From: Diadema setosum
Taxonomy: Eukaryota > Echinodermata > Echinoidea > Diadematoida > Diadematidae
DNA length: 64,000 nucleotides
Assembly (NCBI RefSeq): GCF_964275005.1
Contig: NC_092689.1
Span: forward strand, 3,574,501 to 3,638,500
Direction of reading: 5' to 3'
Shown: positions 14,201-28,200 of the stretch, in pieces
Layout: each line of letters starts with the position of its first letter
How positions within the stretch are numbered: the stretch's first letter is position 1
The notes under the pieces: model-generated
Database searches by the model: none
The model's input: the letters and a program-made list of their open reading frames with translations, nothing else
What the model was told of the DNA's origin: nothing
Made by a program: the position numbers and the translations under genes

Positions 14201-17200
14201 GATATGCCTCAAAGCTTAGAATATTGCACCTTACAGCATACAGCAAGAGCAGAAAAATAAGAGAAATAGTTATACTGTATATGCTGTTATTTTCGCGCAC
14301 ACATATTTTTGCAAGATGTTGTTTTCGCGAATCGACGGCGACGCTTACGTTAATGTTCTATTAACAAAGTGCATGGAGACATTTTCACGTGTTGTTAAGT
14401 TCACGATCCAACGGTGATTCGCGAAATTCGTGAAAATAACAGCTTATACAGTAGTCACGCACTGATCACTGACTCTTATTTTTTCATAGCGATATCGAAA
14501 TCACTTACAGCAGTGTGCTCAGACCTTTAAAGACTTGTTATACATATTGTTAGGCAAATTTCAGCAATTCTGTCTTAATTGTCATAGTTCTGTATGCACA
14601 AATGTGGATTGTACCTCCTGTGCCCTTGTAATTTCTGAGTGGATTGGTGCCATGTTGGCCAAAAATGTCTGGTAGACTCCCTCCTGCTGCTCTCCTTCCT
14701 CTGGTTGCCTAGAGACAAAATGTGATTACCATAGCAACTAATAATTCATCCGGCAGGTGAATAAGTTGGTGCAGAAACATAAAGATACAACAAAAAATCT
14801 TCACAATCTTTCATTATGCAGCTTGTATGCTTTTCTGACCGTATTATATGCTTGAACATAATGATAGAAACTAATGGAAGTCTTAAATGTGCCCTGAAAG
14901 CACATTACCCGGTACTTGTTATCTTGGTCATATACCTGTAGAATATGCATTATGGAGTTCGGGTTGTTGAAATGTAAACTGCATACATTTGCATACATAA
15001 TGATCATCTTCTGCTGGTACACAGTACACCCTTGTATGCAACCTTAGAAAAAATAGAGAAGTTACTGTGTCTTACGTGCATCTTTCGACCAGTTTCTGAG
15101 TGACGATGGCGTTGATCTTGGCTTTTGTGTAGTCTCCCTCCACGGCAAGCTTGGCCGCTGACTGAGCAGCGTGGGCTCCGATCACACCGACATTAGCATC
15201 TGAGGAGAAATGAAAAACAGTTCGTGTGATGTCTTCTGTTATGTGTGATAGAGAAAATGTCCATGCATTGTTCCATTTGCTCTGATCATACACGATTTAT
15301 ACCTCTATATCATGTATTTCACATGCTAGAACTACCAAAGGAACACAATTTCCCTCTGAAAATGTAAGGCTTTAGGCATTAGGCATTTTAAAGGAAACCA
15401 AAACCCAAAGAGGAATGTGGACTGAGTGAAGGCAGCAACATTAGCAGAACACATCAGTGAAAGTTTGAGGAAAATTGGACAATCGATGCAAAAGTTATGG
15501 ATTTTTAAAGTTATGGTGTTGGAACCGGTGGATGAGGAGACTACTAGAGGTTATGGCATCATGCGTGGACAACAATATTAAGAAAATATAAAGAAAATGC
15601 CACAAAAATTCACTTTTCTAGCATAATGAAAGAGCACTTGGCTAACCGTTTTCAGAAAGAAAGGGGAATAATTGCTAACCTTATAAACATATGTCAGTAT
15701 CATGTTGATGGAATGTGTATTTTTCATTCATGACTTTTGCATCGATTGTTCGATTTTCCTCAAACTTTCACTGATATGTTCTACTAATGTTGCTGCTTTC
15801 ACTCAATCCACATTTCTCTTTGGGTTTTGGTTTCCTTTAAATGTAAATCTTTCATTTCAATATCATGTTGAACAGTATACTCATTGTATTAGTTAGAACA
15901 CATCTCATTGCCATAACTGCTCCCATCAAACTCACTCTGCTCGGCAAACTTCCTGTCCTTGGTGACGGGCCTGTCCATAGTCAGAATTCTCAGGTAGTCC
16001 AGGCCATCACGACCGGTGTAACGGATCTGGACCTGGAACGGCAGACGTTCCAGGCCATCGATCATGGTCTGGTTCACGGATTCGTAGACGGGCTCCTCTG
16101 CAGGATGAGGGAGGGGGAGGGACAGAGGGAAGGTAACTGAGAACTCTTTTCACTTATAGCTACCTGTAACACCCAACTTTGATTAAACTAAGTGACAAGG
16201 GTACATTATTCTGCTCCTCATGCCCTAGCTTATGTGTAGCATCATATTTTGTGGGGCTTTTCCCTTTCCTTATGAGCCCCTTCAAAATTGCTATCATTTG
16301 TTTGTCAACTTCAGAAGTTGAAGCTGGCAATATATTGGGTAGTTTTAGGTCAGTTAGTGGGAAGTGAGGTCCTATCACAGTGTACTATTTAGTAAAGACA
16401 CATTTACTGGAGTGTATATTAACCACATGGGTAGAACATGACCTCAGCATCTACACTGGGTAGCTCTATGGAGCTAGCTAAATCTCAAGTTTAAAACAAG
16501 ATGGAAACAAAAAATCAGACACTGCTTACATGAGACTTGAAATGATTAATTGTTTGAATACACAACCAAATTGCAGCCCATTCTGAAGTAAGAAATGTTT
16601 GCGAACTTGAACATACACACTTTCATGACTTTGGAACCAACTGCAACGAACAAGCACACTTACCCTCTTCTCTCTGAGTGACCGTGGTACCACCAAAATT
16701 ATCATACAGCACTGTCGAAAGAGAGAAAAGAACTCAAATCATTTTTCTACTTTTTCTACTAGAAAGCCATCATATCAAAATCAAGCTTCCATCAATCTTT
16801 GCATCAGAGGCTTCCACCAAAATTTTCACCTTTGCTGCCCGATTGGTGATGCAGTGGGATCACTGCAACATAGATAGGTGCAATGTGTATCCACAGTCCC
16901 TATTCAGAGCAGGATTAGTCTTCCTAATCCAGATCACTTCTTTGACTTTACTTGACCTAAAGTATGTTTCAGAGCCAATTATGTGGACACAGTCCCACCA
17001 AAGGGTATGGCCAGTGTCAATGGCATGCTCAGCAACTGCTGATTGGCTGGGATTAGTCCAGTCTAAATGCCCTTTTGTGTTCTATTGATCCATCATTGAG
17101 TGACCTGCCACAATCACTGCAAGGAATATGACTCTTGGTTTTATACCTTTGTCTGACTTATCTTTAGCATGGACTAGTTTGCATAGCGCAATAGGGCTTT

Positions 17201-20200
17201 TGAAGGCAACCTCATTTATTCCCTTGCTGTAGAATGCTTGTGCTGTATACAAAATGCTACTGTCTCTGACAAAGATTCTACTAGGATCAAAACAATGCTC
17301 AGGTCCCTTTTGACTCAGAGATGCTTTTGAGGTTACAAATGGCAGTACTAACTTCTAGCTACAGTCCTTTTGTTTGGAGGACTTGTGGTTTACACTACTC
17401 TCTGCTCATTTTTTTTAATCCTTGCAGGGTAACCACAGTCTGATAATACTTTTATTATCAGTGTGCTTCAATTCAGACTTTAGGTTGCTTTCATCCAAAG
17501 TAACCATGTGAACTTTCTAGTATAGTGACCAAGCCGCAAGGTTTAGTGCTGAGAGGGTGGTCAGAATCAGAGTTTAAGCATAAATATGTGTGTATTTGCT
17601 TTCTGTGCAATGACAGTGGACAAAGCTAGCCGGTCAAATATAATGGCTGGTTGAAGCTTAATTTTTCAAATTCATGAAGTTCTTCCATCGAGATGTTTTC
17701 ATTGCAACTGATGGACGAATTGCCCTACATCGACGTAAAAAAGCACTGAATTAACCTGTTGAGGACAGACTGAGTTTGCTACAACACGCATTTCCCATAG
17801 ACACCCGCCCGAGTATACTCGGGACTCGTCCTCAACGGGTTAATCAGTGTTTTAGTAGTAGGCATGATGAAATATCATGGGCGTACAATACTCGAGCAGG
17901 ATTCGAACATACAACCTCCTGATCTCCACACAGGCGTCATCTCCACTAGACCACCGAGCTTCCGCCTGACAGCAAGTGTTGGTTCTAATCCTTATAGCAT
18001 GCAGCGGGTACTGCGTAATTATTCAAATTGATTTTTTAACATGGCTACTACTAAAACACTGATCAATTCAGTGCTTATGTACGTCGATGTAGGGCAATTT
18101 GTCAATCAGTTGCAAAGCTTAATTTTGTTGTGAAATATCTCTAATGAACAGATATAAGTTTTCTGTTATCATACTAGAAATCTGTTTATGTTCCACTGCA
18201 CATGCATACACATGAATACCTGAACAATGAAATGTAAGTTAAACTAGGTATCCTCTCGCAAGTATTTATACTTCTCTTTAAAAATGGTGTTAATGATTGA
18301 GCAGGATTGTTATCTCATTTTCAGGCACAAACACAAAAACAACAAAGAAAAAAACTTGGTAGGTAGCATACTGTATGTATGAATTAATCTATCGATCTAT
18401 TGACACATAGGCATTGGACTTGATTCATTTAATTCCTTTTTTTTTTGTACTTTATCAATGAAAAATAACATGCACTTAACTTATTAAGTATAAAGGCAGG
18501 AAATGCAGATTGGCTTTTGTAAGCTATGTGAAAACAACTTACAGAAGCGAGACTAATCATGCGGAATGTGCACAGAAAAAAATTTCAATTTTTGTGTTTT
18601 ACTACAGCAAAACATCAATTCCACACTCAGATATAATATGTTATGTCACAAAGATAATATGCAATGGTTCCTTTGGTCTTCATAAGAAAGATGGCTTCCG
18701 AGTAACACAAGTTGAAAGCAACTTTTAAGTTAATACTACTCAGAATTTAGTGGCTTACTTCATACTGGACAGACCTTGGATCAATTGCAACCTCTTCTTA
18801 GTAGAGGGGCTCAGAGGTCACTCACCTTCCTTTTTCCTCACACCAAACTCAAAGGTCGTTTCTGAGTCCTCGGTAACCAACCCAACCAAATGTGTGGCCT
18901 GACTCGAAGGGTTGTCCGCATTGTCACTGTCACGTAGGAACCTGTGGGGGGGGGGGGGGGGGGGAGGGGGGAGAAATAATCATTCAATGGAGTATGGGAG
19001 TGATAGTGTCACTTCAAGTTACGACAGTTATCATAAACTACTGGAAACGGGACCCAGGTGTGTGCTTAACCACTTGGGTCAGGTGAGGTTGTTTAGAACC
19101 AGTTTCCATGGCGATGAATGGCTCTGACATCAAACTTTGAGACTCTAGGCCTATAGTTTTGCAATTTCACTCTGCTATGCATCATCACATCACCAGTCTT
19201 CCTGACAAGTAATGTTTAGACAGAAAAATGATTTTAAACAATCACCACTGTCACATGCATGTTACCAAAAGCAAAATTAAAAACCGATAATTTATAGAGA
19301 AAGGGTCACTTGCCCCTGAGTGGTTCTGCGCGATACTTACAGTCCTCTGTGGAGAACCATCTTGGCTGAGACGTTCGTTGCCAAGACGGGGTCACTGAGG
19401 ATTTCTGCAAACTGTTGGTTGAGGTCGTTTGGATGAACAATGCTCACCTATTCACACACGAACGAGAAAATGAAGAAACTACATGAAGAACACAGACTCG
19501 ATATCACACCACATATACCAAACACTGCATTAACGCATGACATAGTATTAAAGCAATATTTTATTTGCAGTGTCCCTAGTCTCAGACCATGATTGGTAAA
19601 AGGATCACTGGTTTTTCTTTATCAGAAAGAAAGTACTATGGACAATTAGAATTGATAAGTCAGATCTTTATTCCCAAACGAACATTTTTCATTAATCCAT
19701 TGTGAAACAAAACACACACTCACACAAAAATGTATAGCACTGGGAAGTTCATGAGAAGTTAAGAATGAGCAGATTCTGAAATCTGGAGAAACAAAATCAT
19801 CCAAGGTACTCCCTCTTTCTACTGATGAAACAGAGAACAGGGGTGTGGGTATTGGGGAGAGGCCATTATCATTTTTTTCTCTCTTTTTCGATAGAGTAGC
19901 TTACCCCACCCTTCATAATTGTAAAAGCCTAGATGAAGCAGACAGTAAAACAATAACAATGGTCTGTCCACATTTAGCTGTAACTTATTCAGTTGAATTT
20001 TAAGCAATTCCTTATGCATTAAACAGCTAGTGTGTAATTGTGAATACCAACAAATACTTTGTCTTATTCACCTGTGCCCTTGTCTCATTGCGAAGTCATT
20101 AAAATTCCACATCAGCACTTTATCACTGTCACTCTTTAACAACTACCTCATCTCAAATGGAAAACAAGCTGTCCTAAAATTCCTACATTCACTAACTCAC

Positions 20201-23200
20201 CTGTCCTCTCGTCTTGTCGGCCACGCTGCCGAGTTCAATCGCCCTGCAGTCCTCCCCTTCCAGTGTGAGTACAGACACGCACACGCTGGGAGGTTTTATG
20301 GAAAAGGAAAGAAAGCATAGCACGCAAGCTCTCTTTTTGAAAAATCAAGAACACATACAAACACATCGTAAAGTTTTATGGAAGTGTACAGAAAACAAGT
20401 TCATTCCCATTGGAATCAACACATCATGACCACTTCAGAGTAATAAAACAGTTATAAGTCTACAGTAGACTCAACCAAACAATGTGATATTTAGAATCTA
20501 CCACAGATTTTATGAGTTGAATAGACAGTTAGTAATCACTATTCTCCAAAGTGCATTATTTGTATATAATAGCTGAAGTAGACAGTAGTTACTAAAGTAA
20601 CTTGAGTTCAGTTGCAATAATTTTGAATGCAGCACTTGTGAGCATTTACATGTACTTATTTACATTAGCACAAATATGCACAAATCATACTACACTAAAT
20701 TCTAATTCTAATTCTCCTTCACAAATCACATGTACATGATGTGTTTTCCATATATCCAAATTCATTTGTACTATGAGTGGTCTCCAGGGACAGGTCTGGA
20801 GACATCAACAAGGTGAAGGCAGCATACATGCTTTTTCACTTACCAGTCTTTGCAAAAAATTTTTCGATTTTTTACATGAAAGACAAAACCATTTTCCTAC
20901 CCGGCATTCTGGGCAAAGTCGCCGACCTCGTCGTAGAAGGTTGCCGCTGCTTCGTACGCAGCATCCTCGCTCATGTCATGAAGGGAGCCCAGACCGACGT
21001 TGGCCATCCCGTCGGTGCACATGATGACCTTTGACCCAGGTTTCTGTGCTGCCATGGAGATGGCAATGAGGAGGGCGGGGCCCAGAGCTGTCTGACCACT
21101 CTCTGTCAGGCTGGTAGGGGGAAGAGGGCGGGGGGGGGGGGGGGGCAAATAGAGAATGGCATTTTAGAAGAGACCAACTTGAGGGGTAGAGGAAAAGGAT
21201 CACAAGTTCAAAAAATACAAAAATGTCAAATATTCTCATTCCTTCACATTTTCAGATGTTTTTTACAAATGATACTGACAAACATTCAGATGTTTTTTTA
21301 CAAATAATACTGACAGACATTAAAGCCATTTTTCTGTTTGAAGGGCTCTTTCAGGATTTGGTACACTTCATCAAACAAAGAATGGCATTCACTGCCAGTA
21401 AAGGACAAATCTGGTAGGGAGAGAAAATAGGATTAGTGACCATAGATGTAGATTTGTCATCAGCCAATACCCTTGGACAGTCATTAAGAAAACTACTGAC
21501 CACCAATTCTTTTTTCTTTTCTTCATTGATATATCATGCTGGAAGGAAAACATATCTGATGCTCACTCTTCATTCCATTCACTCAACACTATTCTGATTA
21601 ATTCTACAGGCCACCTGCTGAAATTAATCAGAGTCACTTGCCATCAAATCAAATTGGCAATGTCAGCGGAAACAAAAAGTATCATCTAATGATGAAGTTA
21701 CTACTGACAAACATTGCTTACGACCAATCTAAGCGACACAAACTCAATGGCTGTCTGAACATTCAGAAATGGCTTTCATCTCACCCGTATATTTTCTCCG
21801 TGAGGCAGCGGTGGACCTCGACGATGTGACCCGGGAGAGGGAAATTCTCCCCCAGACTAATCAAGCTATCCTTGTCTGTCAGTCCGGCACCCTCTAGAGG
21901 CACTGGGTCAAGACTTCCATCTCCAATGACTGTCACCTAACAAACAACACAAACAACAAACCATTTTATCACCGCCACTACTAAAACACGGATCAATTTG
22001 GTGCTTACATATTTACATCGATGTAGGGCAATTTGTCAATAAATTGCAATAGAAAACTCGGCGAAAGAATTTCATTAATTTGAATAACAACAACAAAATG
22101 CGCAAGATAAAAATATGATGTTCAAATACAAAACATTCCACTTAATTGTGTGAGCTTGCATTGGCTTTAGTTGTTATCATTATTAATATCATCATCATCA
22201 AAATCAAAATCATATCACTAATTATATTCCATGCATATCAATTCCCTAGACTAAGGCAGTTTCCCTGATTGCTTGCATCATAGGCATCTAATTGTTGACT
22301 TTGTAGCTATCTGTCATACAAATCCAAACTCAACTAAACTCCATTCAAATTTATCATACTTCTCCTCTATTGCCAGGGGCTACACAGCTCACTATTTTTT
22401 GGGATAATATTGAGGTTTTTTGAAAAAAATCAGAAATCCAAAAAATTTTCAGGTGATTTTGATACATAAAAATAGCAAAATGTGTACAGACTTGAGAAAA
22501 ACAAAATCTGAAATCAGATTTAAATCTACAGAATAACATCGCTGGTTTTTACTACTATCAGATGATTGGTTTGCCCCTATCTGGGCTTACATTGTTGTTG
22601 AAAGCCACCAAGCCCACTCTCTTCATACTGGACTCCTCCACTAGCTTGGCCACCTGTTGCTGGATGGCAGTCTGCATCGACTGTTAAAACAAGAGCGATA
22701 AAAAGATCACTTCGATTACAGATCTTCAGACAATACTATTTGAACCCAATAAAATGAAATAAAACAAATTAAAATAAGATACATGTAAAATAGTATAGAA
22801 GAGAATAAAATAAGATGAAATAAAATCAAAACAACAAAAAGTACCAGGAGGGAAAAAAATATCCCAGGAATTAAATGTGTTCCTTTTGTTCTTATTTTTA
22901 TGTGTGCAATGGTGATCCCTCAGTCCTTAGAAGAGTCATTTATCACCAAATATGAAAAATAACATTGTGTCATTTGCATGCAAGGTATTACACAGTAAAT
23001 TCTCATATACAGCCATATTTCTCTCTGATCACTCATACATCAAGAAGTTTGCATCTCTGTCTTGGGAGCCTGTTTCATGAAATAATTGCATTTTATATTA
23101 AAAGCTCTGTGACTGCTGCAGTAACAACAAAAAGATTTTGTCCAAAATACTTTAAATTCTTCCAACACATAAGATGAGAAGACTCTTGGCTTTAAAATAG

Positions 23201-25206
23201 ATTACTTCTCGTTTATCAAGCATTATTCTATAGAATATCAGTACCAGAGTGACAAAAAAAAAAAAAAATTTGATGAAGATTATGGTGGTAAAGGACGGAT
23301 TCAGTCTAGGTTCACCTCCATTTCTGTGCAGTCAAATGTAAAGGAGAATACAAAGCTCTTAGCAGCAGAAGGACGTATGTCTCATATTCAGCTGAAATGT
23401 AGCATGCATGATAATTAAATGACATCTTTTCAAACAAACAAATTCAATATGGACGTAAAGTTATTTTCGAGAGTTTTCAGGACAGTAAAGATGGGCTACA
23501 CCAGTGGCAATACAACCCAATTATTATATTCTAGGAGGTCATATTACTTGTCAGCTGTGTATAGTGTGAAGTTTTTTTGTGGCAATCCACTCACCTGCAA
23601 ACGTGAGACATAGCAAACATTCTGTCTTGGTGGCGGAGGCTGGGTCGTTGGCTGAGGGGTCACGGCTTGAGGTTGGGTCGGGGGCTGTGCAACAAAGGCT
23701 TGGGGCTGGATGGTGGGCTGTGGGGTAAAGACTTGGGGCTGGGTGGTGGGCTGTGGGGTAAAGGCTTGGGGCTGGATGGTGGGCTGTGGGGTAAAGGCTT
23801 GGGGCTGGATGGTGGGCTGTGGGGTAAAGGCTTGGGGCTGGATGGTGGGCTGCAGAATGACAGCTTGGGGCTGGATGGTGGGCTGTGGAATGACAGCTTG
23901 GGGCTGTCTGACGGGACTTGGCACATACCTCACGTCCACATCCACCACCCGGCCCGAGCCGCTGCCCGGAGCCACACTGTTAGCAACTGACTGCCTGGCT
24001 GGCGGCGGTGCGCGGACAGTCATGAAGGGGGCAGAGGGTGTGACCTGAACCCCTGGTGGGACGCCCTGGGGTGGTGGTGGTACCATCTGGGACTGGGTCC
24101 TAGAGAGGCTGAACTGGGCCAGGGCCTGGGCCTGCTCCTCAATGGCCCCCTGGTAGGTGGCCACCATCTGGGCGTGGTATGCCTCCTGTTGGGCCTGGCG
24201 GGAACGCTGCTCAGCTGCGTCCAGCTCGTCTTGGTAAGCTTGCATAGCTGCACGCTCGTCATTTGGGAGCCTCTTAACATCCCCAGACACCTAGACAGAA
24301 CACCATCACAGTTTTGGATGAGAGTACATTATTAGCAGGTGAGTTCAATCATGAATGTTATTAAAACTAGACACACATATTCAAACCTTGCTACTTTATT
24401 GAAATGTACGTGAAAAACTCCTCTCCTGTTTTTCTGACAAAATTACCAAAACTTATGAAGGATTGTTATGCCATCAAGGCAGTCATCTCAAAATAAATGC
24501 CGTAGAAAAATATTCTCTCTGGAAAGTTTGAAAGTGATTATCTTTCAGCTAAGAAAAGAAAACATTAAGCAACATCATACAACCAAAGATTAAAGATAGC
24601 TGGATTTACTGACATCTAAACATTCATAATCTACTCCCTGGCAAAGACCATAGATCAAACAAACACTACCTTGAGGCTTACCTCTGTAGTGACTGCCATG
24701 CTTCCCGAGACGTCCACACAGAAGATGACCAGTGTATCAGCCCCGCCCCCTGACCCTTGACCCAAAAGGAATGTGTTGTCCTCTGTGCTTGGAACCTGGA
24801 TTTTGTCAGACACTGGATTTTCAAACTCACAAAATTCACAGACCCAGAACTGCAAAAAGAAACAAAAGAAAAATGCATCAAAAATTGAACATTATTGTGC
24901 ATCACTAATGACTAGCTCTTAAACTGTATATCACACATTCAGGCATATGTCCAAAAACAGGCAAAACTGTATGAGTATAGGAGTTATATGCAAAGCATTA
25001 AACGTCTTAGAAACATGTCACATCCACCAATTGATACCACTGCAGATATCTATTCAAAGAACAGGACAAGTATTCACAGAAAAGTGCACAAAATTGATGT
25101 ACAAACATGACACATTTTAACCCTGCGCCATTCGTAACCAATTTTCATGTTCTCTGCTTCGTTTACAATAGCAATACAGGACAGTCCAGGCTCTAATACA
25201 CAATCA

Positions 25207-25245
<39 letters not shown>

Positions 25246-28200
25246 CATGGTATGTCTCAATTCATAAGATGGAGATGAATTGTCACAATGTTAGCGTCAT
25301 TCTTCACAAAAGACTAATCATTGTACTTTTGTTTGCCATTCATATCTATTTTTCCAACTTTTTTTTAATCAAATGTGACAGTTATTCTTTCACTTCACAC
25401 ACTGTTTCAGGCAAGCCACACTTGACTTATGTAGTCTTCGTTTGTTTGGCACTGTCTACATCTCCAACTGAGCTTTCCATTGTCATAATCTGAAATGGTA
25501 AATTTCCACAAATGTCACCATTTTGACTACAGAGTATAGCACTTTCCAATAGTAAGAACATTGTAGACTGAATCCCATTAGAAAAGGGTAAATATTTCTC
25601 AGGTGTTTTTTATGTTCCTCAGCCACTGTCTATTTTAGTGACTCATCAAAGAAGTCGGTATAAATTGCTCATCTTTGTTTTCAGTAGAAAATCACGTAGA
25701 TCCAGCTTAAATGTTTTAAGCCACCATCATTGAACATCATAGACAATGTTTACAGACAGGCAGTCATTGGTTACTACAGATTTGACTCAAACATACAAGC
25801 GATCAATATTCACCTTTCCACTGTACAGCTGTGAGACTGAGCTGAGATGTGACATGGCTGCCCCGCAGTTCCCGCACAAGACCGGCGATCCCGTCTCGGA
25901 GTTCTCCGACTGCACCAGCTTGTCAAACTTGATGGCGACGATGTTGGTGTCGGCTCGACGAACTTTAGATGACCCTCCTGAAACATACAAGGGAAGATGT
26001 TTTGGGTCCACATTGAAAATTGCAAGACAATTTGAGAACCAAATTCACAGTGCTGCTATAACATTTATCCATCTCATCTCAAACATGAAGCACGGTTGTA
26101 GAACGTGTTTAAATGCGTAACCTGTAAAAGGTTTCAAAGATATCATCTTAGCATTTGTCAATGTGACACCTAATAGCGTACTGTATACACCATATATTTC
26201 ACGAGTCTAAACTTTCGCGAATTGGGAGTCCCCGACGATTTCGCGAGTGGTTAAATTTGCGATCATGGAGTCCTGTACTGAATGGAGAAATGTACATACG
26301 TACGTCACATCCACAGAGTCAATATTTTCGTGTGTCTTTAACACCCGACTCGCGAAATTTGTGAAAATAAAAACCTCACGAAATATTCGGCGTATACAGT
26401 ATATGCAGGAGTACTGATAGTGAGTATTTATTAATTAATGCTGATCTCACCACATCCACATCACATGCTATCATCAGACTGAAACTAAAATCTAGATATG
26501 AAGACGCAGTAGTGTGGGGCTACCATGAAGTAGGAAGGCAGGCCCAGCTTGAATACAGTCGAAAATCCCCATAACGAGTTGTGTGCAGCTTTATCACTAA
26601 TCTCTTCGTAAGTACACACACATCCTCAGAATCTTGAATGGAGTCGACCATCCCCGTTGAGTATTTACTGCGATGCACATATTCGCTGTTTGTGGTTTGC
26701 CCCAGTGGGCAGTGAATGAAGATTGTTTCACTCAGGACATCCATGTCTCATGTCTCCCAATGCTACTGGGTCTTTAAAACTTCTTAGTTTTGTTTGACTG
26801 TGTTCATTTCAAACTTCAAAAAATTCTTGGTATCACCAATACCCAAGTGCCATGCACAAAGCAGTGTTTCAGATGCAATATAGGATAGCTTAGAGGACAA
26901 ACTTGCCCCGGTTTGGGTTGCACATGCACTAAGATCACGCTCTGTCTCTATCCAGGGGTATGTTTTGTTGAAGATTTCATCGCTTTCCATCATGTGCCCA
27001 GCACATTGAAGCCTTGCAGTAGTGAACCATGACCCTATTGACCGCAAATCAGTAAGATTTAGAAACTTTCAACTCTTTTAAGCTGAATTTTAGCCAAGAA
27101 AAAAAAAAGGGTAACAACAGAAAAGCAGACAAATAACTATATTGAATCATATGGGAACTGCGGTGCATACAAGACAACCGGAAGTGGCAGTGGAACGGAG
27201 GAATCCCACAATGCACCTGTGACTGAGCTCTTTAGCATGCGCAGAAGTTTTCTGTGCAATGGCGGTATCGAGAATTCCCTGTCCTCTTCCCCAAAGCTGA
27301 CACTGTAACTCAGGAATCCTCACATGTAAGAATGCTGGTTTAAAGAAGGTTAAAGAGGCAAAGAATCTTTAGACTAGTATGGCTCCTCACGGGGACGTAC
27401 CTGGTCGGATGAGCTCTGTGTATTCTCCCTCACCGAATCCACCGTAAATCGGTTCGCCCATGTCGTCTGCCGCGGTTTCGTTTTTCCTCATCGGCGGGAG
27501 AGGCGGCGGAGTATTCCCGACAAACGACCCCACTAAAGGAAAGAAGTGAGACCTAAAAATCAACAACTTCGTAGTCTTTGTAACATTTTCCTCTGAAGTA
27601 ATTATCAAGAACATGAGCCTTGTTTGTAAACTGCAATACAGGAAGGTTTGAAAACATGTTATGAAACCCTGCTTGAGAAAATATCAAGTTCCACTTATGT
27701 CTGTCATGACACGCCTTCCCTGAATTCTCTCAGAATAGACCTGAAATTTTCCTGAAATTTGCTCTCATCTCATTTGGTAGGCTCAAGATCTTGTCTATAA
27801 GAGACAGCACACCAAAAATGTCTCAAGACCAAAGCTTATCTCGGCACAGCCCAGATCAAAATCCTGAATACGACCCATATCCCTAAATCTAAATCTCAAC
27901 CTCAAGCCTAGTTCCAAAGCCCCACAATCAAAGATGTACACACTACTTTTTGCCAGGAGAAAGGAAATGACGGAAAAGGGAAACAGAATGTTTAGAGAAT
28001 TCCACTGAAATTTCATTTCATACCCAAAAATATCACACTGATTTGATACCAGGAGTAGATGGCTATACAGCTGAATTTTCTACTGCCATGTAGACAGTGA
28101 CTTTTGAATACAAGTTCAAAAGATATCCTAGCACTGACGAAATTTTCCCTTCAATCAGAATGCCATTGCAAACAAATTAAGTACATTGTATATAATCAAA

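Larger units (their letters stand above)
17706..18114. mobile_element. Composite MITE carrying a SINE and a piggyBac-like MITE
   Basis: Outer inverted arms ttgcaactgatggacgaatt / inverse and gccctacatcgacgta / inverse. Inside are the 93-bp element at 17751 and a tRNA-derived block at about 17880-17972. A solo right half of the same family is at about 21975-22050. Confidence 0.75.

Noticed and set aside
17875-17975. tRNA gene
   Set aside because: A and B box words are present, but the anticodon region does not fold as a tRNA and the block lies in a mobile element.
23667-24048. Open frames on the plus strand through the exon 11 minisatellite (Gly/Leu/Trp-rich)
   Set aside because: They are antisense shadows of the repeat; the minus frame has splice sites, phase and flanking vWA sequence.
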